A stretch of DNA of 64,000 bases from Prevotella sp. (GTDB taxonomy: Bacteria > Bacteroidota > Bacteroidia > Bacteroidales > Bacteroidaceae), in assembly GCA_017554385.1 (NCBI GenBank), contig JAFZIL010000065.1, forward strand, positions 94,162 to 158,161. Reading direction: 5' to 3'. Both the position numbers and the translations under genes were made by a program. This document shows, one piece after another, positions 8,646 to 17,322 of the stretch. The stretch's first letter is position 1. Each line of letters opens with the position of its first letter. Below the pieces are notes generated by a model. That model did no database searches. It was given only the letters and a program-made list of their open reading frames with translations, and was not told the origin of the DNA.

Positions 8646-10106
8646 TCAGTTCTCCTTCCAGAAGCTACGGGTGAAGAGTACGAGGACGGTGAGGATCTCA
8701 AGACGTCCTACGAGCATGAGGAAGGAGCACATCCACTTCATTCCGACACTTAGATCGGCCCACGACATCTGTGGGCCGATATTTGTATCAAGACCTGCAC
8801 CCACATTGCTGATAAGGCTCAGCGAGATGGTCATGGCGTTGATCAGGTCGACCTTCTCACCGATAACTACAATAGCACCGGTGATAAGGAGCATCAGGAT
8901 GTAAAGGGTGAAGAAAGCGAGCAACGAGACGAGCTTTCCCTGTGGAATGCTCTGGTCGCCAAGCTTCACGGGGAGCACGGCGTTGGGATGAAGGATATGG
9001 CGGAACTCGTTGCGCAGCACCTTGATGAGCATCGAGATTCGCACACACTTGAAACCACCGGTGGTGCTTCCACCACAGGCACCCATGAACATCAGACCCA
9101 TGAGGATGACCCACGTCATGTGGGGCCAGTAGCCGGCATTGTCGTTGCTCAGTCCGGTGGTGGTCATAAATGATACCACCTGGAACAGGGCCGAGCGGAA
9201 GGCAGGCTCGTAGTTGTAGCCCAGTCGGGTGACGAGCAGGTACATGATCCAGAGGGTGGCCACGATGATGGTGGTAATATAGAGCTTGAACTCGGCGTTG
9301 CGGAACATACTGCCCACCCTCAGCTTGAAGATGGACATGTAGAGCAGGGTGAAGTTGATACCTGCAAGGAACTGGAAGAGGATGGACAGGTACTCGATGG
9401 TCTTGGAGTTGAAGAATACCGTGGAGCCGTTATGAGTGGAAAAGCCACCTGTAGCAGTGGTGGTCATGGCATAGTTAGTAGCATCGAACCAATCCATGCC
9501 TGCTGCCCAGAACGACAGTCCACATGAGATGGTGAGCAGCACGTAGATGCTCCATATCCACTTGGCCGAGGTAGAGAGGCGCGGGTGCATCTTCGAGCGT
9601 ATGGGGCCAGTAGCCTCAGCAGCGAAGACCTTCACAGTACCACCTACCAACGACGGCAACACGGCAATGGTGAAGAAGACGATACCCAGTCCGCCTATCC
9701 ACTGCATGAGCGAGCGCCAGAACAAGATGCCGTGGGGCAGCCGCTCGACATCGTCGATGACGGTGACACCGGTGGTGGTGAACCCCGACATGGTCTCGAA
9801 GAAAGCATCAGTCACAGAGAGGATGCCGCCATGGAAGATGAAGGGAAACATGCCGAAGAAACTGAAGATAATCCAGGCGAGGGTGACGACGACGTAGGCA
9901 TCACGACGATCCAGCGCGTTCTCTGCATTGCGTCCGAAATAGAGGAAGATAAAGGCAGCACTGAAGGTGAGCAGCGTCGACATGAGGAATGCCAGCGTAT
10001 CGTCCTCGGCAAAAGAGAAGGCCATGACAAGACACCACGACATGAAGAAGGCCTCGATGAAGAGCAACGAGCCCAGAATCTTCGATATGATGTTCCAGTT
10101 GACCAA
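8646..10106 (-). CDS. trkH: K+ uptake membrane subunit TrkH
   Basis: 486 residues, normal for the TrkH/KtrB family. It is a polytopic inner-membrane K+ translocating subunit built from four pore-loop repeats. The loops are visible as GFTTTGVT, TTATGGFS, FMTTTGLS and SNVGAGL, each contributing a selectivity-filter position. It works with the cytosolic regulator TrkA encoded just upstream in the same direction. The 73-bp gap between them is filled by an inverted-repeat/14-bp repeat element. The first plausible start in frame is TTG at 10106 (VNWNIISKILG follows); no ATG is seen close upstream. It is the last gene of the dxs-trkA-trkH unit and ends 3 bp from the RAYT fragment on the other strand. 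Confidence 0.93.
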   Translation of the reverse strand: MVNWNIISKILGSLLFIEAFFMSWCLVMAFSFAEDDTLAFLMSTLLTFSAAFIFLYFGRNAENALDRRDAYVVVTLAWIIFSFFGMFPFIFHGGILSVTDAFFETMSGFTTTGVTVIDDVERLPHGILFWRSLMQWIGGLGIVFFTIAVLPSLVGGTVKVFAAEATGPIRSKMHPRLSTSAKWIWSIYVLLTISCGLSFWAAGMDWFDATNYAMTTTATGGFSTHNGSTVFFNSKTIEYLSILFQFLAGINFTLLYMSIFKLRVGSMFRNAEFKLYITTIIVATLWIMYLLVTRLGYNYEPAFRSALFQVVSFMTTTGLSNDNAGYWPHMTWVILMGLMFMGACGGSTTGGFKCVRISMLIKVLRNEFRHILHPNAVLPVKLGDQSIPQGKLVSLLAFFTLYILMLLITGAIVVIGEKVDLINAMTISLSLISNVGAGLDTNIGPQMSWADLSVGMKWMCSFLMLVGRLEILTVLVLFTRSFWKEN

Positions 10107-10115
10107 AGCTATTGT

Positions 10116-10179
10116 AATTAAAAATGATGAATTAAAAATGATGATTACCGAATGGCGGTAGCAAGCTATCCACTATTCA
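10116..10179. repeat. 14-bp direct repeat plus TACCG/CGGTA palindrome between trkA and trkH
   Basis: Two identical 14-bp units lie at 10116-10129 and 10130-10143 (AATTAAAAATGATG). They are followed by TACCG-AATGG-CGGTA (10146-10160) and TAGCAAGCTATCCACTATTC. Read on the minus strand, this last part is a variant of the GTGAATAGTG...GCTACCGC half-element found at 15428. The TAG stop of trkA begins inside it. Confidence 0.75.
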
Positions 10180-11538
10180 CTAAAATAGTCCCTGCTTTTT
10201 GAAGAAACGCTCCATCTTGCCGAGCTGATGCTCGTGGCAGAACACCATCACGGAGTCGCCCGCCTCGATCTGCGTATTACCGTTGACGAGCATTCCCTCA
10301 CCACGGCGCACCAGTCCACCGATGGCCACACCCGACGGCAGGCCCAAGGCCTTGACGGGCTTGCGGGTGACCTTCGAGCCTTCGGCAGCCACGAACTCGG
10401 CCACGTCGCTCTCGACCATCATCAGCGAACGCATATTACGCACGTCGGCCTTGAGCATCATCTGGAAGATATGGCTGGCAGCCACGGTCTTCTTGTTGAT
10501 AATGGTACCGATGTCCAATCCTTCGGCCATAGGCACATAGTCAAGGTTCTCGACCATAGCCACTGTCTTGCGCACGCCTAACTTCTTTGCCGTGAGACAG
10601 GCCAGGATGTTGGTCTCGGCATTGCCAGTGAGAGCCACGAAGGCCTGTGTGTGCTTGATGCCTTCTTCCTGAAGCAGTCCCAGGTCGCGTCCATCGCCAT
10701 GAATGACCATAGCATCGCTGTTGGTGAGCAACTGGTTCAGACGCTCACAGCGGTCGGCATCCTGCTCGATGATCTTCACGTTCATATATTCGGGCATGGT
10801 GAGTGCAGCACGCACGGCGGTCTTTCCTCCACCCATGATGATCACGTTCTGCACGTCCTCATAGTGTTCCTTGCCTACAATCTTGCGGATATAGGGGATG
10901 TACTCCTGTGTAGTCATGAAGTAGACCAGGTCAAGCACATGCAACTCGTCCAAGCCACTGGGGATAATGGTCTCGTCGCCACGCTTGATAGCCACCACGA
11001 GATAGGGATCCTCGGGTCCGCATAGCTCACGCAACGGACGGTTCAGAATCTCTGCCGTTTCGCGCAACTTGATGCCGAGGAGCACCAATGCCCCGTCGTG
11101 GACATCCCATCGCTGTCGTACCCATGAGAGTTTCAGTCCGTTGATGATATCGGCAGCAGCAAGCACTTCGGGATAGACGAGAGAGTCGACGCCCAAGTTC
11201 TTGAAGAACAGTTTGTTTTGTTGCGACAGATACTCGTAATTGTCGATGCGCGCCACGGTCTTCTTCGCACCCAGCACATGGGCAATGACACAGGCAGCGA
11301 TGTTTCGGCTCTCCTCAGTGGTGACACCTACGAAGAGGTCGGCACCGTCGATACCCGCGTCCTTCAGCGTGCTGATGCTTGTGGGCGAGGCATTGACAGC
11401 CATGAGGTCGTAGCGTGAGTCGATACCACCAAGGCGGTTCTCATCGTCGTCGATGAGCACGCAGTCGTGTTTCTCAGTAGAGAGCAGCTTCGACAGGTGA
11501 GTTCCTACGGCGCCTGCACCGGCAATGACGATCTTCAT
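10180..11538 (-). CDS. trkA: Trk K+ transport NAD-binding regulator TrkA
   Basis: 452 residues, the length of a duplicated TrkA. Two Rossmann/RCK halves are visible: KIVIAGAGAVGTHLSKLL at the N-terminus and VIIMGGGKTAVRAAL near residue 230. Each is followed by a TrkA-C-type regulatory subdomain (LRELCGPEDPYLVVAIKRGD; GLVRRGEGMLVNGNTQIEAGD). It binds NAD(H) or nucleotides at the cytoplasmic face and gates TrkH. The start codon is 2 bp from the dxs stop, so the two are almost certainly cotranscribed and probably translationally coupled. There is no internal disruption. Confidence 0.95.
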   Translation of the reverse strand: MKIVIAGAGAVGTHLSKLLSTEKHDCVLIDDDENRLGGIDSRYDLMAVNASPTSISTLKDAGIDGADLFVGVTTEESRNIAACVIAHVLGAKKTVARIDNYEYLSQQNKLFFKNLGVDSLVYPEVLAAADIINGLKLSWVRQRWDVHDGALVLLGIKLRETAEILNRPLRELCGPEDPYLVVAIKRGDETIIPSGLDELHVLDLVYFMTTQEYIPYIRKIVGKEHYEDVQNVIIMGGGKTAVRAALTMPEYMNVKIIEQDADRCERLNQLLTNSDAMVIHGDGRDLGLLQEEGIKHTQAFVALTGNAETNILACLTAKKLGVRKTVAMVENLDYVPMAEGLDIGTIINKKTVAASHIFQMMLKADVRNMRSLMMVESDVAEFVAAEGSKVTRKPVKALGLPSGVAIGGLVRRGEGMLVNGNTQIEAGDSVMVFCHEHQLGKMERFFKKQGLF

Positions 11539-11540
11539 AT

Positions 11541-13466
11541 TCAGGGAGCAAGAATTATCTTACTGATACTCTCGGCATCGATGCCGACAATGTGCTGTAG
11601 CTCGCTGACCTTGCCATGCTCAACGAACTCGTCGGGCAGTCCTAAGCGCACCACGGGCTGGTGATAGCCGTGGTCGTTCATCCATTCGAGCACTGCCGAG
11701 CCGAGACCACCGTTGCGCACACCATTCTCCACGGTAACGATGCGCTTGTACTTACGGCCCACCTCGTGGAGGATGTCCTCGTCGAGTGGTTTTAAGAAGC
11801 GCATGTCGTAGTGGGCAACATGGGGCTCATGGGACTCATTGGCCCCTTTAGGCTCATAATCCTCTATGGCCTTGATGACATCATTGCCTATCGGACCGAT
11901 AGAGAGCACAGCCACACTGCCGTCACCATCGCGCAGACGGCGACCAGTGCCCACCTTGACAGGTTCTAACGGACAACGCCAGTCGCTGAGCTCACCGCGG
12001 CCTCGGGGGTAACGGATGACAAAGGGTCCCATGTTGGGCAGCTGGGCGGTGTACATAAGCCGTCGCAACTCGTGCTCGTCCATGGGCGAGCAGATGGTGA
12101 GGTTGGGGATAGGACGGAGGTAAGCCAGGTCGAAGGCTCCATGATGGGTAGGTCCGTCTTCGCCTACCAACCCGGCACGATCGAGACAGAGCACTACGGG
12201 CAGTCGCAGGATGGCCATGTCGTGAATAATATTATCGTAGGCACGCTGGGCAAACGACGAATAGATATTGCAAAAGGGCTGAAGGCCATCCTTGGCCATA
12301 CCAGCGGAGAAAGTAACGGCGTGTCCCTCGGCAATGCCGACATCGAACGTACGGTCGGGCATCTTCTCCATCATGATGTTCATCGAACAGCCCGTAGGCA
12401 TAGCGGGCGTGACACCCACAATCTTCGGGTTCTGTTCTGCGAGTTCGAGCAGTGTCTTGCCGAACACATCCTGGTATTTCGGTGGCTGACCAGTGGTGTC
12501 GCCCTTAATCAGTTCACCCGTCTCGGGGTCGAACTTTCCGGGGGCATGCCATACGGGCGTATAGTCCTCGGCAGGCTTGTAGCCATGGCCCTTCTTTGTG
12601 TGCAGGTGTAGCAGCTTCGGTCCTTTCATGTCCTTCAGCTGTCGCAGGACGCGCACCAGTTCCACCACATTATGTCCGTCGAAAGGTCCGAAATAGCGGA
12701 TGTTCATGCCCTCGAAGATGTTCTGCTGGCGGGCAATAACGCTCTTCAACGCATTGGTCAGGCGGATGATGCCCTGCCGTCGGTCTTCCTTCAGCATGCC
12801 GTGACGCCGCATCCACTGCGACACACGGAAACGAATGCGGTTGTAAGTCTCGTTGGTGTCAAGCTGTAGCAGGTATTGCTCCATACCACCCACAGCCCTG
12901 TCGATAGACATGTCGTTATCGTTCAGTATGATGAGCATGTCGTTAGGACTCGACGAAACGTTGTTCAGGCCCTCAAAGGCCAGTCCGCCCGACATGGCAC
13001 CATCACCGATGACGGCCACCACCTTGCGCTCAGGATGAGAGGTAAGAGGTGAAAGGTAAGAGGTAGCCACGGCCATACCCAGCGCAGCGGAGATGCTATT
13101 TGAGGCATGACCGCAGATGAACGAGTCGTACTCGCTCTCCTGTGGAGAAGGGAAGGGACGTATGCCGCCCAGTTTGCGGTTGGTCTTGAACTGCTCGCGG
13201 CGCCCAGTGAGGATTTTGTGGCCATAAGCCTGATGGCCCACGTCCCAGACAATACGGTCCTCAGGGGTGTTGAACACATAATGCAGAGCGACGGTAAGCT
13301 CCACTACACCAAGGCTCGATGCCAGATGTCCGGGGTTCACCGAGAGCTCCTGCACAATGTCCCGACACAGTTCTTCGCAAACCTGTGGCAGCTGATCGAC
13401 GCTCAGACGGCGCAGGTCGGAGGGAAATTGTATATTGTTTAAAAGTTCTAACTTGCTTGTTTCCAC
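11541..13466 (-). CDS. dxs: 1-deoxy-D-xylulose-5-phosphate synthase
   Basis: 641 residues, within the usual range. It condenses pyruvate and glyceraldehyde 3-phosphate to DXP using thiamine diphosphate, the first step of the MEP isoprenoid pathway. Motifs are [19 protein letters not shown] near residue 75, the ThDP site [16 protein letters not shown] near 153, the catalytic-glutamate region GIAEGHAV near 377 and [15 protein letters not shown] near 430. The start is GTG at 13466. Residues 135-143 (SYLSPLTSH) are encoded by a heptad tract and extend a loop just before the ThDP motif. A second low-complexity stretch ([10 protein letters not shown]) precedes VAHYDMRF. It is the first gene of dxs-trkA-trkH, from a promoter divergent from the glycine cleavage operon. 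Confidence 0.97.
   Translation of the reverse strand: METSKLELLNNIQFPSDLRRLSVDQLPQVCEELCRDIVQELSVNPGHLASSLGVVELTVALHYVFNTPEDRIVWDVGHQAYGHKILTGRREQFKTNRKLGGIRPFPSPQESEYDSFICGHASNSISAALGMAVATSYLSPLTSHPERKVVAVIGDGAMSGGLAFEGLNNVSSSPNDMLIILNDNDMSIDRAVGGMEQYLLQLDTNETYNRIRFRVSQWMRRHGMLKEDRRQGIIRLTNALKSVIARQQNIFEGMNIRYFGPFDGHNVVELVRVLRQLKDMKGPKLLHLHTKKGHGYKPAEDYTPVWHAPGKFDPETGELIKGDTTGQPPKYQDVFGKTLLELAEQNPKIVGVTPAMPTGCSMNIMMEKMPDRTFDVGIAEGHAVTFSAGMAKDGLQPFCNIYSSFAQRAYDNIIHDMAILRLPVVLCLDRAGLVGEDGPTHHGAFDLAYLRPIPNLTICSPMDEHELRRLMYTAQLPNMGPFVIRYPRGRGELSDWRCPLEPVKVGTGRRLRDGDGSVAVLSIGPIGNDVIKAIEDYEPKGANESHEPHVAHYDMRFLKPLDEDILHEVGRKYKRIVTVENGVRNGGLGSAVLEWMNDHGYHQPVVRLGLPDEFVEHGKVSELQHIVGIDAESISKIILAP
13037..13064. 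repeat. Heptad tract inside dxs
   Basis: Four 7-bp units (GAGAGGT, AAGAGGT, GAAAGGT, AAGAGGT) read in frame through the dxs coding strand. They encode the extra loop between GMAVAT and the [10 protein letters not shown] motif. Confidence 0.85.
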
Positions 13467-13490
13467 AATTCAGATTCAGTCATTCGGGTG

Positions 13491-13522
13491 CAAAGATACG
13501 AAAAAATGAGTGAAGAGACAAA
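13491..13522 (-). promoter_or_regulatory. Promoter of dxs-trkA-trkH
   Basis: On the minus strand, TTTG (13522-13519), a 20-bp spacer and TATCTTTG (13498-13491) match the Bacteroidota consensus. The predicted transcript start is near 13484, about 18 nt before the GTG start. The lplA promoter lies 18 bp away on the other strand. Confidence 0.75.
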
Positions 13523-13539
13523 TTTATTTCCGCTTTTCC

Positions 13540-13570
13540 TTTGTGCTTACATAATTTCTTCATATATTTG
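13540..13570 (+). promoter_or_regulatory. Promoter of the lplA-gcv operon
   Basis: TTTG (13540-13543), a 19-bp spacer and TATATTTG (13563-13570). The predicted start near 13577 gives a leader of about 25 nt. That is too short for a glycine riboswitch, and none is seen. Confidence 0.75.
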
Positions 13571-13602
13571 CACATTGAAACCACACGCTAACCTTCGGTG
13601 AT

Positions 13603-14313
13603 ATGAAATACATCGCCCTTCCCTTTGAGCAACAGCGGCATTTGTCGTTCTACCTTGCCATGGAGGAATACGTCGCCCGTCATCTCGACGAGCCCGACGC
13701 CTTCTTCATGTGGCAGGTGCGACCGAGCGTCATCTTCGGGCGTAACCAGGTGATGGAGAACGAGGTGAACGTGGACTACTGCCGTGAGCACGGCATCGAG
13801 ATGTACCGACGGAAGAGCGGTGGCGGATGTGTCTATGCCGACTTGGGCAACGTGATGCTGTCGTTTATGACCAAGGACGAGCAAGTGAACCTGGCCTTCA
13901 ACCGCTTCATCAACATGATTATGCTGGTGTTGCGGAAGCTGGGGGTCGAGGCAACCAGCACCCAGCATAACGATGTATTGGTCAATGGCAGGAAATTGAG
14001 CGGCACGGCCTGCTATCATCTGCCGGGATGTAGCATCGTACACGGTACGCTACTCTACGACACGGATATGGAGCACATGGTCAACGCTATCACACCCGGA
14101 CCCGAGAAACTACAGAAGAAAGGCATTCAGAGCGTGCGGCAGCGCATCACCCTGCTCAAGGACTACATACCGCAAAGCCTCGACGAACTGAAAGCGTTTA
14201 TCCGAGACACGCTTTGTGACGGAGAAAGACTGCTTACGGCAGACGATGTGGCCGGCATCGAACAGATAGAACAGACTTACCTGAAAGAAGATTTCATCAA
14301 CCTCATTCAATAA
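13603..14313 (+). CDS. lplA: Lipoate-protein ligase (LplA family)
   Basis: 236 residues. It attaches lipoate to the acceptor lysine of lipoyl domains. The family signature RRKSGGGCVYADLGN is at 69-83, and the catalytic lysine is expected at K131 in NGRKLSG, followed by the HGTLL motif. At this length it lacks the full C-terminal accessory domain of E. coli LplA, so it may be a compact ligase or a LipM/LipL-type transferase. It is first in the glycine cleavage operon, 1 bp before the gcvT start, so its natural substrate is very probably the GcvH encoded two genes downstream. Transcription is from the promoter at 13540-13570. Confidence 0.9.
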   Translation: MKYIALPFEQQRHLSFYLAMEEYVARHLDEPDAFFMWQVRPSVIFGRNQVMENEVNVDYCREHGIEMYRRKSGGGCVYADLGNVMLSFMTKDEQVNLAFNRFINMIMLVLRKLGVEATSTQHNDVLVNGRKLSGTACYHLPGCSIVHGTLLYDTDMEHMVNAITPGPEKLQKKGIQSVRQRITLLKDYIPQSLDELKAFIRDTLCDGERLLTADDVAGIEQIEQTYLKEDFINLIQ

Positions 14314-14314
14314 T

Positions 14315-15445
14315 ATGGAAAACAAAAGAACATGTCTCTATGACAAACATGTACAGTTAGGCGCACTGATGTCGCCCTTTGCCGGGTTCGAGATGCCTAT
14401 ACAGTACAGCAACATCACCGACGAGCACCAGGCGGTGCGCCAGCACTGCGGCGTGTTCGACGTGAGCCACATGGGCGAAGTGATCGTTCGTGGTCGTGAC
14501 GCCGAACGCTACGTACAGCACATCTTTACCAACGATGTGAAGGATGCGCCCGACGGTCAGGTGTACTACGGCATGATGTGCTATGAGGATGGCGGCACCG
14601 TCGACGACCTGTTGGTCTACAAGATGGCAGACCAGGATTTCTTCCTGGTCATCAACGCCGCTAACATCGACAAGGACTGGGCTTGGATGCAGGAGCAGGC
14701 CAAGGGTTTTGATATCGAGCTAAGGAACGTCTCTGACGACTACGGTCAGATTGCCGTACAGGGACCCGAGGCAGAACAGGTGGTCGAGGAAGTGCTGGGC
14801 ATCCCCTGCAAGGAACTGACGTTCTACACCTGCAAGGCCATTCTCCCTCCACCCTCCAACCTCCACCTTTCACCAATCATCATCTCCCGCACAGGCTACA
14901 CGGGTGAGGACGGCTTTGAGATCTACGACTCACACGCGAACATTAATATATATTGGGACAAGCTGATGGCCAGCGGACGCTGCAAACCCTGCGGACTGGG
15001 CTGTCGCGATACTTTGCGCTTCGAGGTTGGTCTGCCGCTTTATGGCGACGAGCTCAGCGCAGAAATCTCGCCCGTCATGGCAGGACTGTCGATGTTCTGC
15101 AAGTTCGACAAGGAAGAGTTCATCGGCAAGGAAGCCTTGCTCAAGCAGAAGACAGAGGGTGTGGATCGTCGCGTCATCGGCATCGAGCTGCAGGACAAGG
15201 CCATCCCCCGTCATGGATACGCCGTACTCGACATGGAAGGCAATCAGGTGGGCGAGGTGACCACAGGCTACCACACTATCTCGTCGGACAAGAGCGTCTG
15301 CATGGCACTCGTCGACAGCCGCTATGCGAAGCTCGACACCCCGCTGCAGATACAGATCCGCAAGAAAGTGTTCCCCGGTGTGGTCGTGAAGAAACGTTTC
15401 TACGAAAAACATTATAAGAAGGGAGAAGTGAATAGTGAAAAGTGA
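14315..15445 (+). CDS. gcvT: Glycine cleavage T protein (aminomethyltransferase)
   Basis: 376 residues, normal for GcvT. It transfers the one-carbon unit from aminomethylated GcvH to tetrahydrofolate and releases ammonia. Recognisable blocks are FAGFEMPIQY, the folate-site region CGVFDVSHMGEV, VQGPEAEQ, RTGYTGEDGFEIY and GCRDTLRFEVGLPLYG. Residues 177-186 (PPPSNLHLSP) come from a heptad tract replacing a short turn before the RTGYTGEDGFE block. The last six residues (EVNSEK) and the TGA stop are encoded by the left arm of the inverted-repeat element that follows. The start codon is 1 bp after lplA. Confidence 0.97.
   Translation: MENKRTCLYDKHVQLGALMSPFAGFEMPIQYSNITDEHQAVRQHCGVFDVSHMGEVIVRGRDAERYVQHIFTNDVKDAPDGQVYYGMMCYEDGGTVDDLLVYKMADQDFFLVINAANIDKDWAWMQEQAKGFDIELRNVSDDYGQIAVQGPEAEQVVEEVLGIPCKELTFYTCKAILPPPSNLHLSPIIISRTGYTGEDGFEIYDSHANINIYWDKLMASGRCKPCGLGCRDTLRFEVGLPLYGDELSAEISPVMAGLSMFCKFDKEEFIGKEALLKQKTEGVDRRVIGIELQDKAIPRHGYAVLDMEGNQVGEVTTGYHTISSDKSVCMALVDSRYAKLDTPLQIQIRKKVFPGVVVKKRFYEKHYKKGEVNSEK
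14843..14870. repeat. Heptad tract inside gcvT
   Basis: Units CTCCCTC, CACCCTC, CAACCTC and CACCTTT are read in frame as a Pro/Leu-rich loop before the RTGYTGEDGFE motif. Confidence 0.8.
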
Positions 15446-15557
15446 AAAATTTGCTACCGCTATACCTTCTGCTAAATCAATGATTGATATTAAAAGAAAA
15501 ATATATTATAGAATAGACAGAAAAGCGGAAGCATATTTTTCACTTTTCACTATTCAT
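15428..15557. repeat. 130-bp inverted-repeat element between gcvT and gcvH
   Basis: The arms 15428-15460 and 15525-15557 are 33-bp inverted repeats matching at 30 of 33 positions. Each arm consists of three heptads (GTGAATA, GTGAAAA, GTGAAAA or a variant) followed by ATTTGCTACCGC or ATATGCTTCCGC. The 64-bp interior contains the perfect dyad ATCAAT-G-ATTGAT (15476-15488). The left arm supplies the end of gcvT and the right arm lies 16 bp before the gcvH start. It looks like a MITE or palindromic element; no target duplication could be assigned. Confidence 0.85.
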
Positions 15558-15573
15558 TTATAACTTTAGAACT

Positions 15574-15951
15574 ATGGCAAAAGTAATTGAAGGACTCTAT
15601 TACAGCGAGTCGCACGAGTATGTGAGAATTGAAGGCGAGTATGGTTACATCGGCATCAGCGACTATGCCCAGCATGCTTTGGGCAACGTGGTCTATGTCG
15701 ACATGCCCGAAGTGGATGACGAGGTAGAGGCAGGCGAGGAGTTCGGCGCCGTGGAGAGCGTGAAGGCCGCCAGCGACCTCATTGCACCTGTCAGCGGTAC
15801 CGTGGTCGAGGTGAACGAAGCCCTCGACGACCAGCCCGAACTGCTGAACCAAGACCCCTACGAGAACTGGATTATCAAGGTGGAGCTGAGCGACAAGACT
15901 GAGCTTGACAACCTCATGGAGGCAGCAGCCTACGAGGAATTCTGCAAATAA
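15574..15951 (+). CDS. gcvH: Glycine cleavage H protein
   Basis: 125 residues, standard size. It is the lipoyl carrier that shuttles the aminomethyl group from the P-protein to the T-protein and is re-oxidised by the L-protein. The lipoyl-lysine motif is ESVKAASDL with K64 as the expected lipoylation site. SHEYVR and the GNVVYVDMPEVD strand are typical. It is the third gene of the operon; LplA from the first gene would modify K64. The leader is the AU-rich right arm of the inverted-repeat element. It is followed by a 60-bp gap filled mainly by octameric repeats. Confidence 0.97.
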   Translation: MAKVIEGLYYSESHEYVRIEGEYGYIGISDYAQHALGNVVYVDMPEVDDEVEAGEEFGAVESVKAASDLIAPVSGTVVEVNEALDDQPELLNQDPYENWIIKVELSDKTELDNLMEAAAYEEFCK

Positions 15952-15958
15952 ATAATTG

Positions 15959-15998
15959 CGTTATAACGTTATATCGTTATTACGTCATATCGTTATCC
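15959..15998. repeat. 8-bp tandem array before gcvPA
   Basis: Five units of CGTTATNN (one is CGTCATAT) lie head to tail. The first two create the palindrome CGTTATAACG. The array fills two thirds of the gcvH-gcvPA gap and ends 13 bp before the gcvPA start. Confidence 0.9.
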
Positions 15999-16011
15999 CG
16001 TAAAGAACGAA

Positions 16012-17322
16012 ATGTATAAGTATTTCCCGCATACCGAGGCCGATTTAAAGGCCATGATGGATGTCGTCGGCATCAACAGCCTTGACGAGCTATATGCCGA
16101 TGTGCCCGAGCAGATACGATTCCGTGGCGACTATCAGTTGCCTTCGGAGATGAGCGAGATGGAGGTGCGGCAGTTATTTGAGCAGTTAGGCTCGCAGAAC
16201 CGACAACTTACATGCTTCGCCGGCGCCGGCGTCTACGACCATTACACGCCCAGTGTCATCCCACAGCTGCTACAACGCTCGGAATTCCTGACGAGCTACA
16301 CCCCTTATCAGGCCGAGATATCACAGGGCACGCTGCACTATATCTTCGAGTTCCAAAGCATGATGGCCGAACTGACGGGCATGGACATCTCCAACGCTTC
16401 GATGTACGACGGCACTACCGCCTCGGCCGAGGCGATGATGATGGCCGTGGCCGCAGGCAAGAAGCAACAACGCTTCCTCGTCTCGGAAACCGTAGACCCG
16501 AAGACCGTTGCCGTGATGAAAACCTATGCCCACTTCCACGGCATCGAGCTGGAAGTCATTCCACAGAAGGAGGGCGTCACTTCGAGGGAAAACCTCGAAG
16601 CACAGATAGCCAAAGGCGGCGTTGCCGGTGTGATGGTGCAGCAACCCAACTACTTCGGCATCGTAGAGGATTACAGAGGCTTTACAGACACGATTCACAA
16701 CGCAAAGGCACTCTTTGTGATGAACAGCATCATTGCCGACCTCGCTGTGCTGAAGACACCCGGTGAGTGGGGAGCCGATATTGCCGTAGGCGACGGACAG
16801 TCGCTCGGTATCCCTATGCAATGGGGCGGTCCTTACGTGGGCTACATGTGCTGTACGGAGAAACTCATCCGTAAGATGCCGGGACGCATCGTCGGCAAAA
16901 CTGTAGACAACCGAGGACAGCGGGCCTTCGTGTTAACGCTACAAGCCCGTGAACAGCATATCCGCAGGCAGAAGGCCACCTCGAACATCTGTTCGAACCA
17001 GAGTCTCATGGCACTCTTCGTGACCATGTATTGCTCGTTGATGGGTAAGCAGGGACTGAAGGAAGCAGCTGAGCTCTCCTATGCCGGTGCCCACTATCTA
17101 TGTGACAAGCTCTTGGCAACAGGCCATTTCACCTTGGCCTATGACCAGTCGTTTTTCAATGAGTTTGTCGTCAGCTACGACGGTAATGTAGATGCACTAC
17201 AGCAGCGATTGCTTGACGAAGGTTTCTTCGGCGGTATCAAGATTGCCGATGGCCAGCTCATGTTTGCTGTTACCGAGAAACGCACCAAGGAAGAAATTGA
17301 TCAATTAATTGCACTGCTATGA
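16012..17322 (+). CDS. gcvPA: Glycine dehydrogenase (decarboxylating) subunit 1
   Basis: 436 residues. It is the N-terminal half of the split P-protein, which decarboxylates glycine with PLP as an alpha2beta2 enzyme with GcvPB. Family blocks are FAGAGVYDHYTPSVIP, TPYQAEISQGTLHYIFEFQ, MDISNASMYDGTTASAEA, WGGPYVGYM and NRGQRAFVLTLQAREQHIRR. The split form is typical of Firmicutes and part of the Bacteroidota, while others have one fused chain. The gene overlaps the next by 4 bp (ATGA), indicating translational coupling. Confidence 0.97.
   Translation: MYKYFPHTEADLKAMMDVVGINSLDELYADVPEQIRFRGDYQLPSEMSEMEVRQLFEQLGSQNRQLTCFAGAGVYDHYTPSVIPQLLQRSEFLTSYTPYQAEISQGTLHYIFEFQSMMAELTGMDISNASMYDGTTASAEAMMMAVAAGKKQQRFLVSETVDPKTVAVMKTYAHFHGIELEVIPQKEGVTSRENLEAQIAKGGVAGVMVQQPNYFGIVEDYRGFTDTIHNAKALFVMNSIIADLAVLKTPGEWGADIAVGDGQSLGIPMQWGGPYVGYMCCTEKLIRKMPGRIVGKTVDNRGQRAFVLTLQAREQHIRRQKATSNICSNQSLMALFVTMYCSLMGKQGLKEAAELSYAGAHYLCDKLLATGHFTLAYDQSFFNEFVVSYDGNVDALQQRLLDEGFFGGIKIADGQLMFAVTEKRTKEEIDQLIALL

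Noticed and set aside
11822..11862. GGGCTCAT-type repeat inside dxs as a further tandem tract
   Set aside because: Units of 9-10 bp are visible but too irregular to list as a defined repeat. It is mentioned in the dxs entry only.
13571..13602. Glycine riboswitch before the gcv operon
   Set aside because: The predicted leader is only about 25 nt and shows no tandem aptamer structure.
14661..14876. Minus-strand small open frame inside gcvT
   Set aside because: It is a mirror frame of gcvT, Arg/Pro-rich because of the heptad tract.
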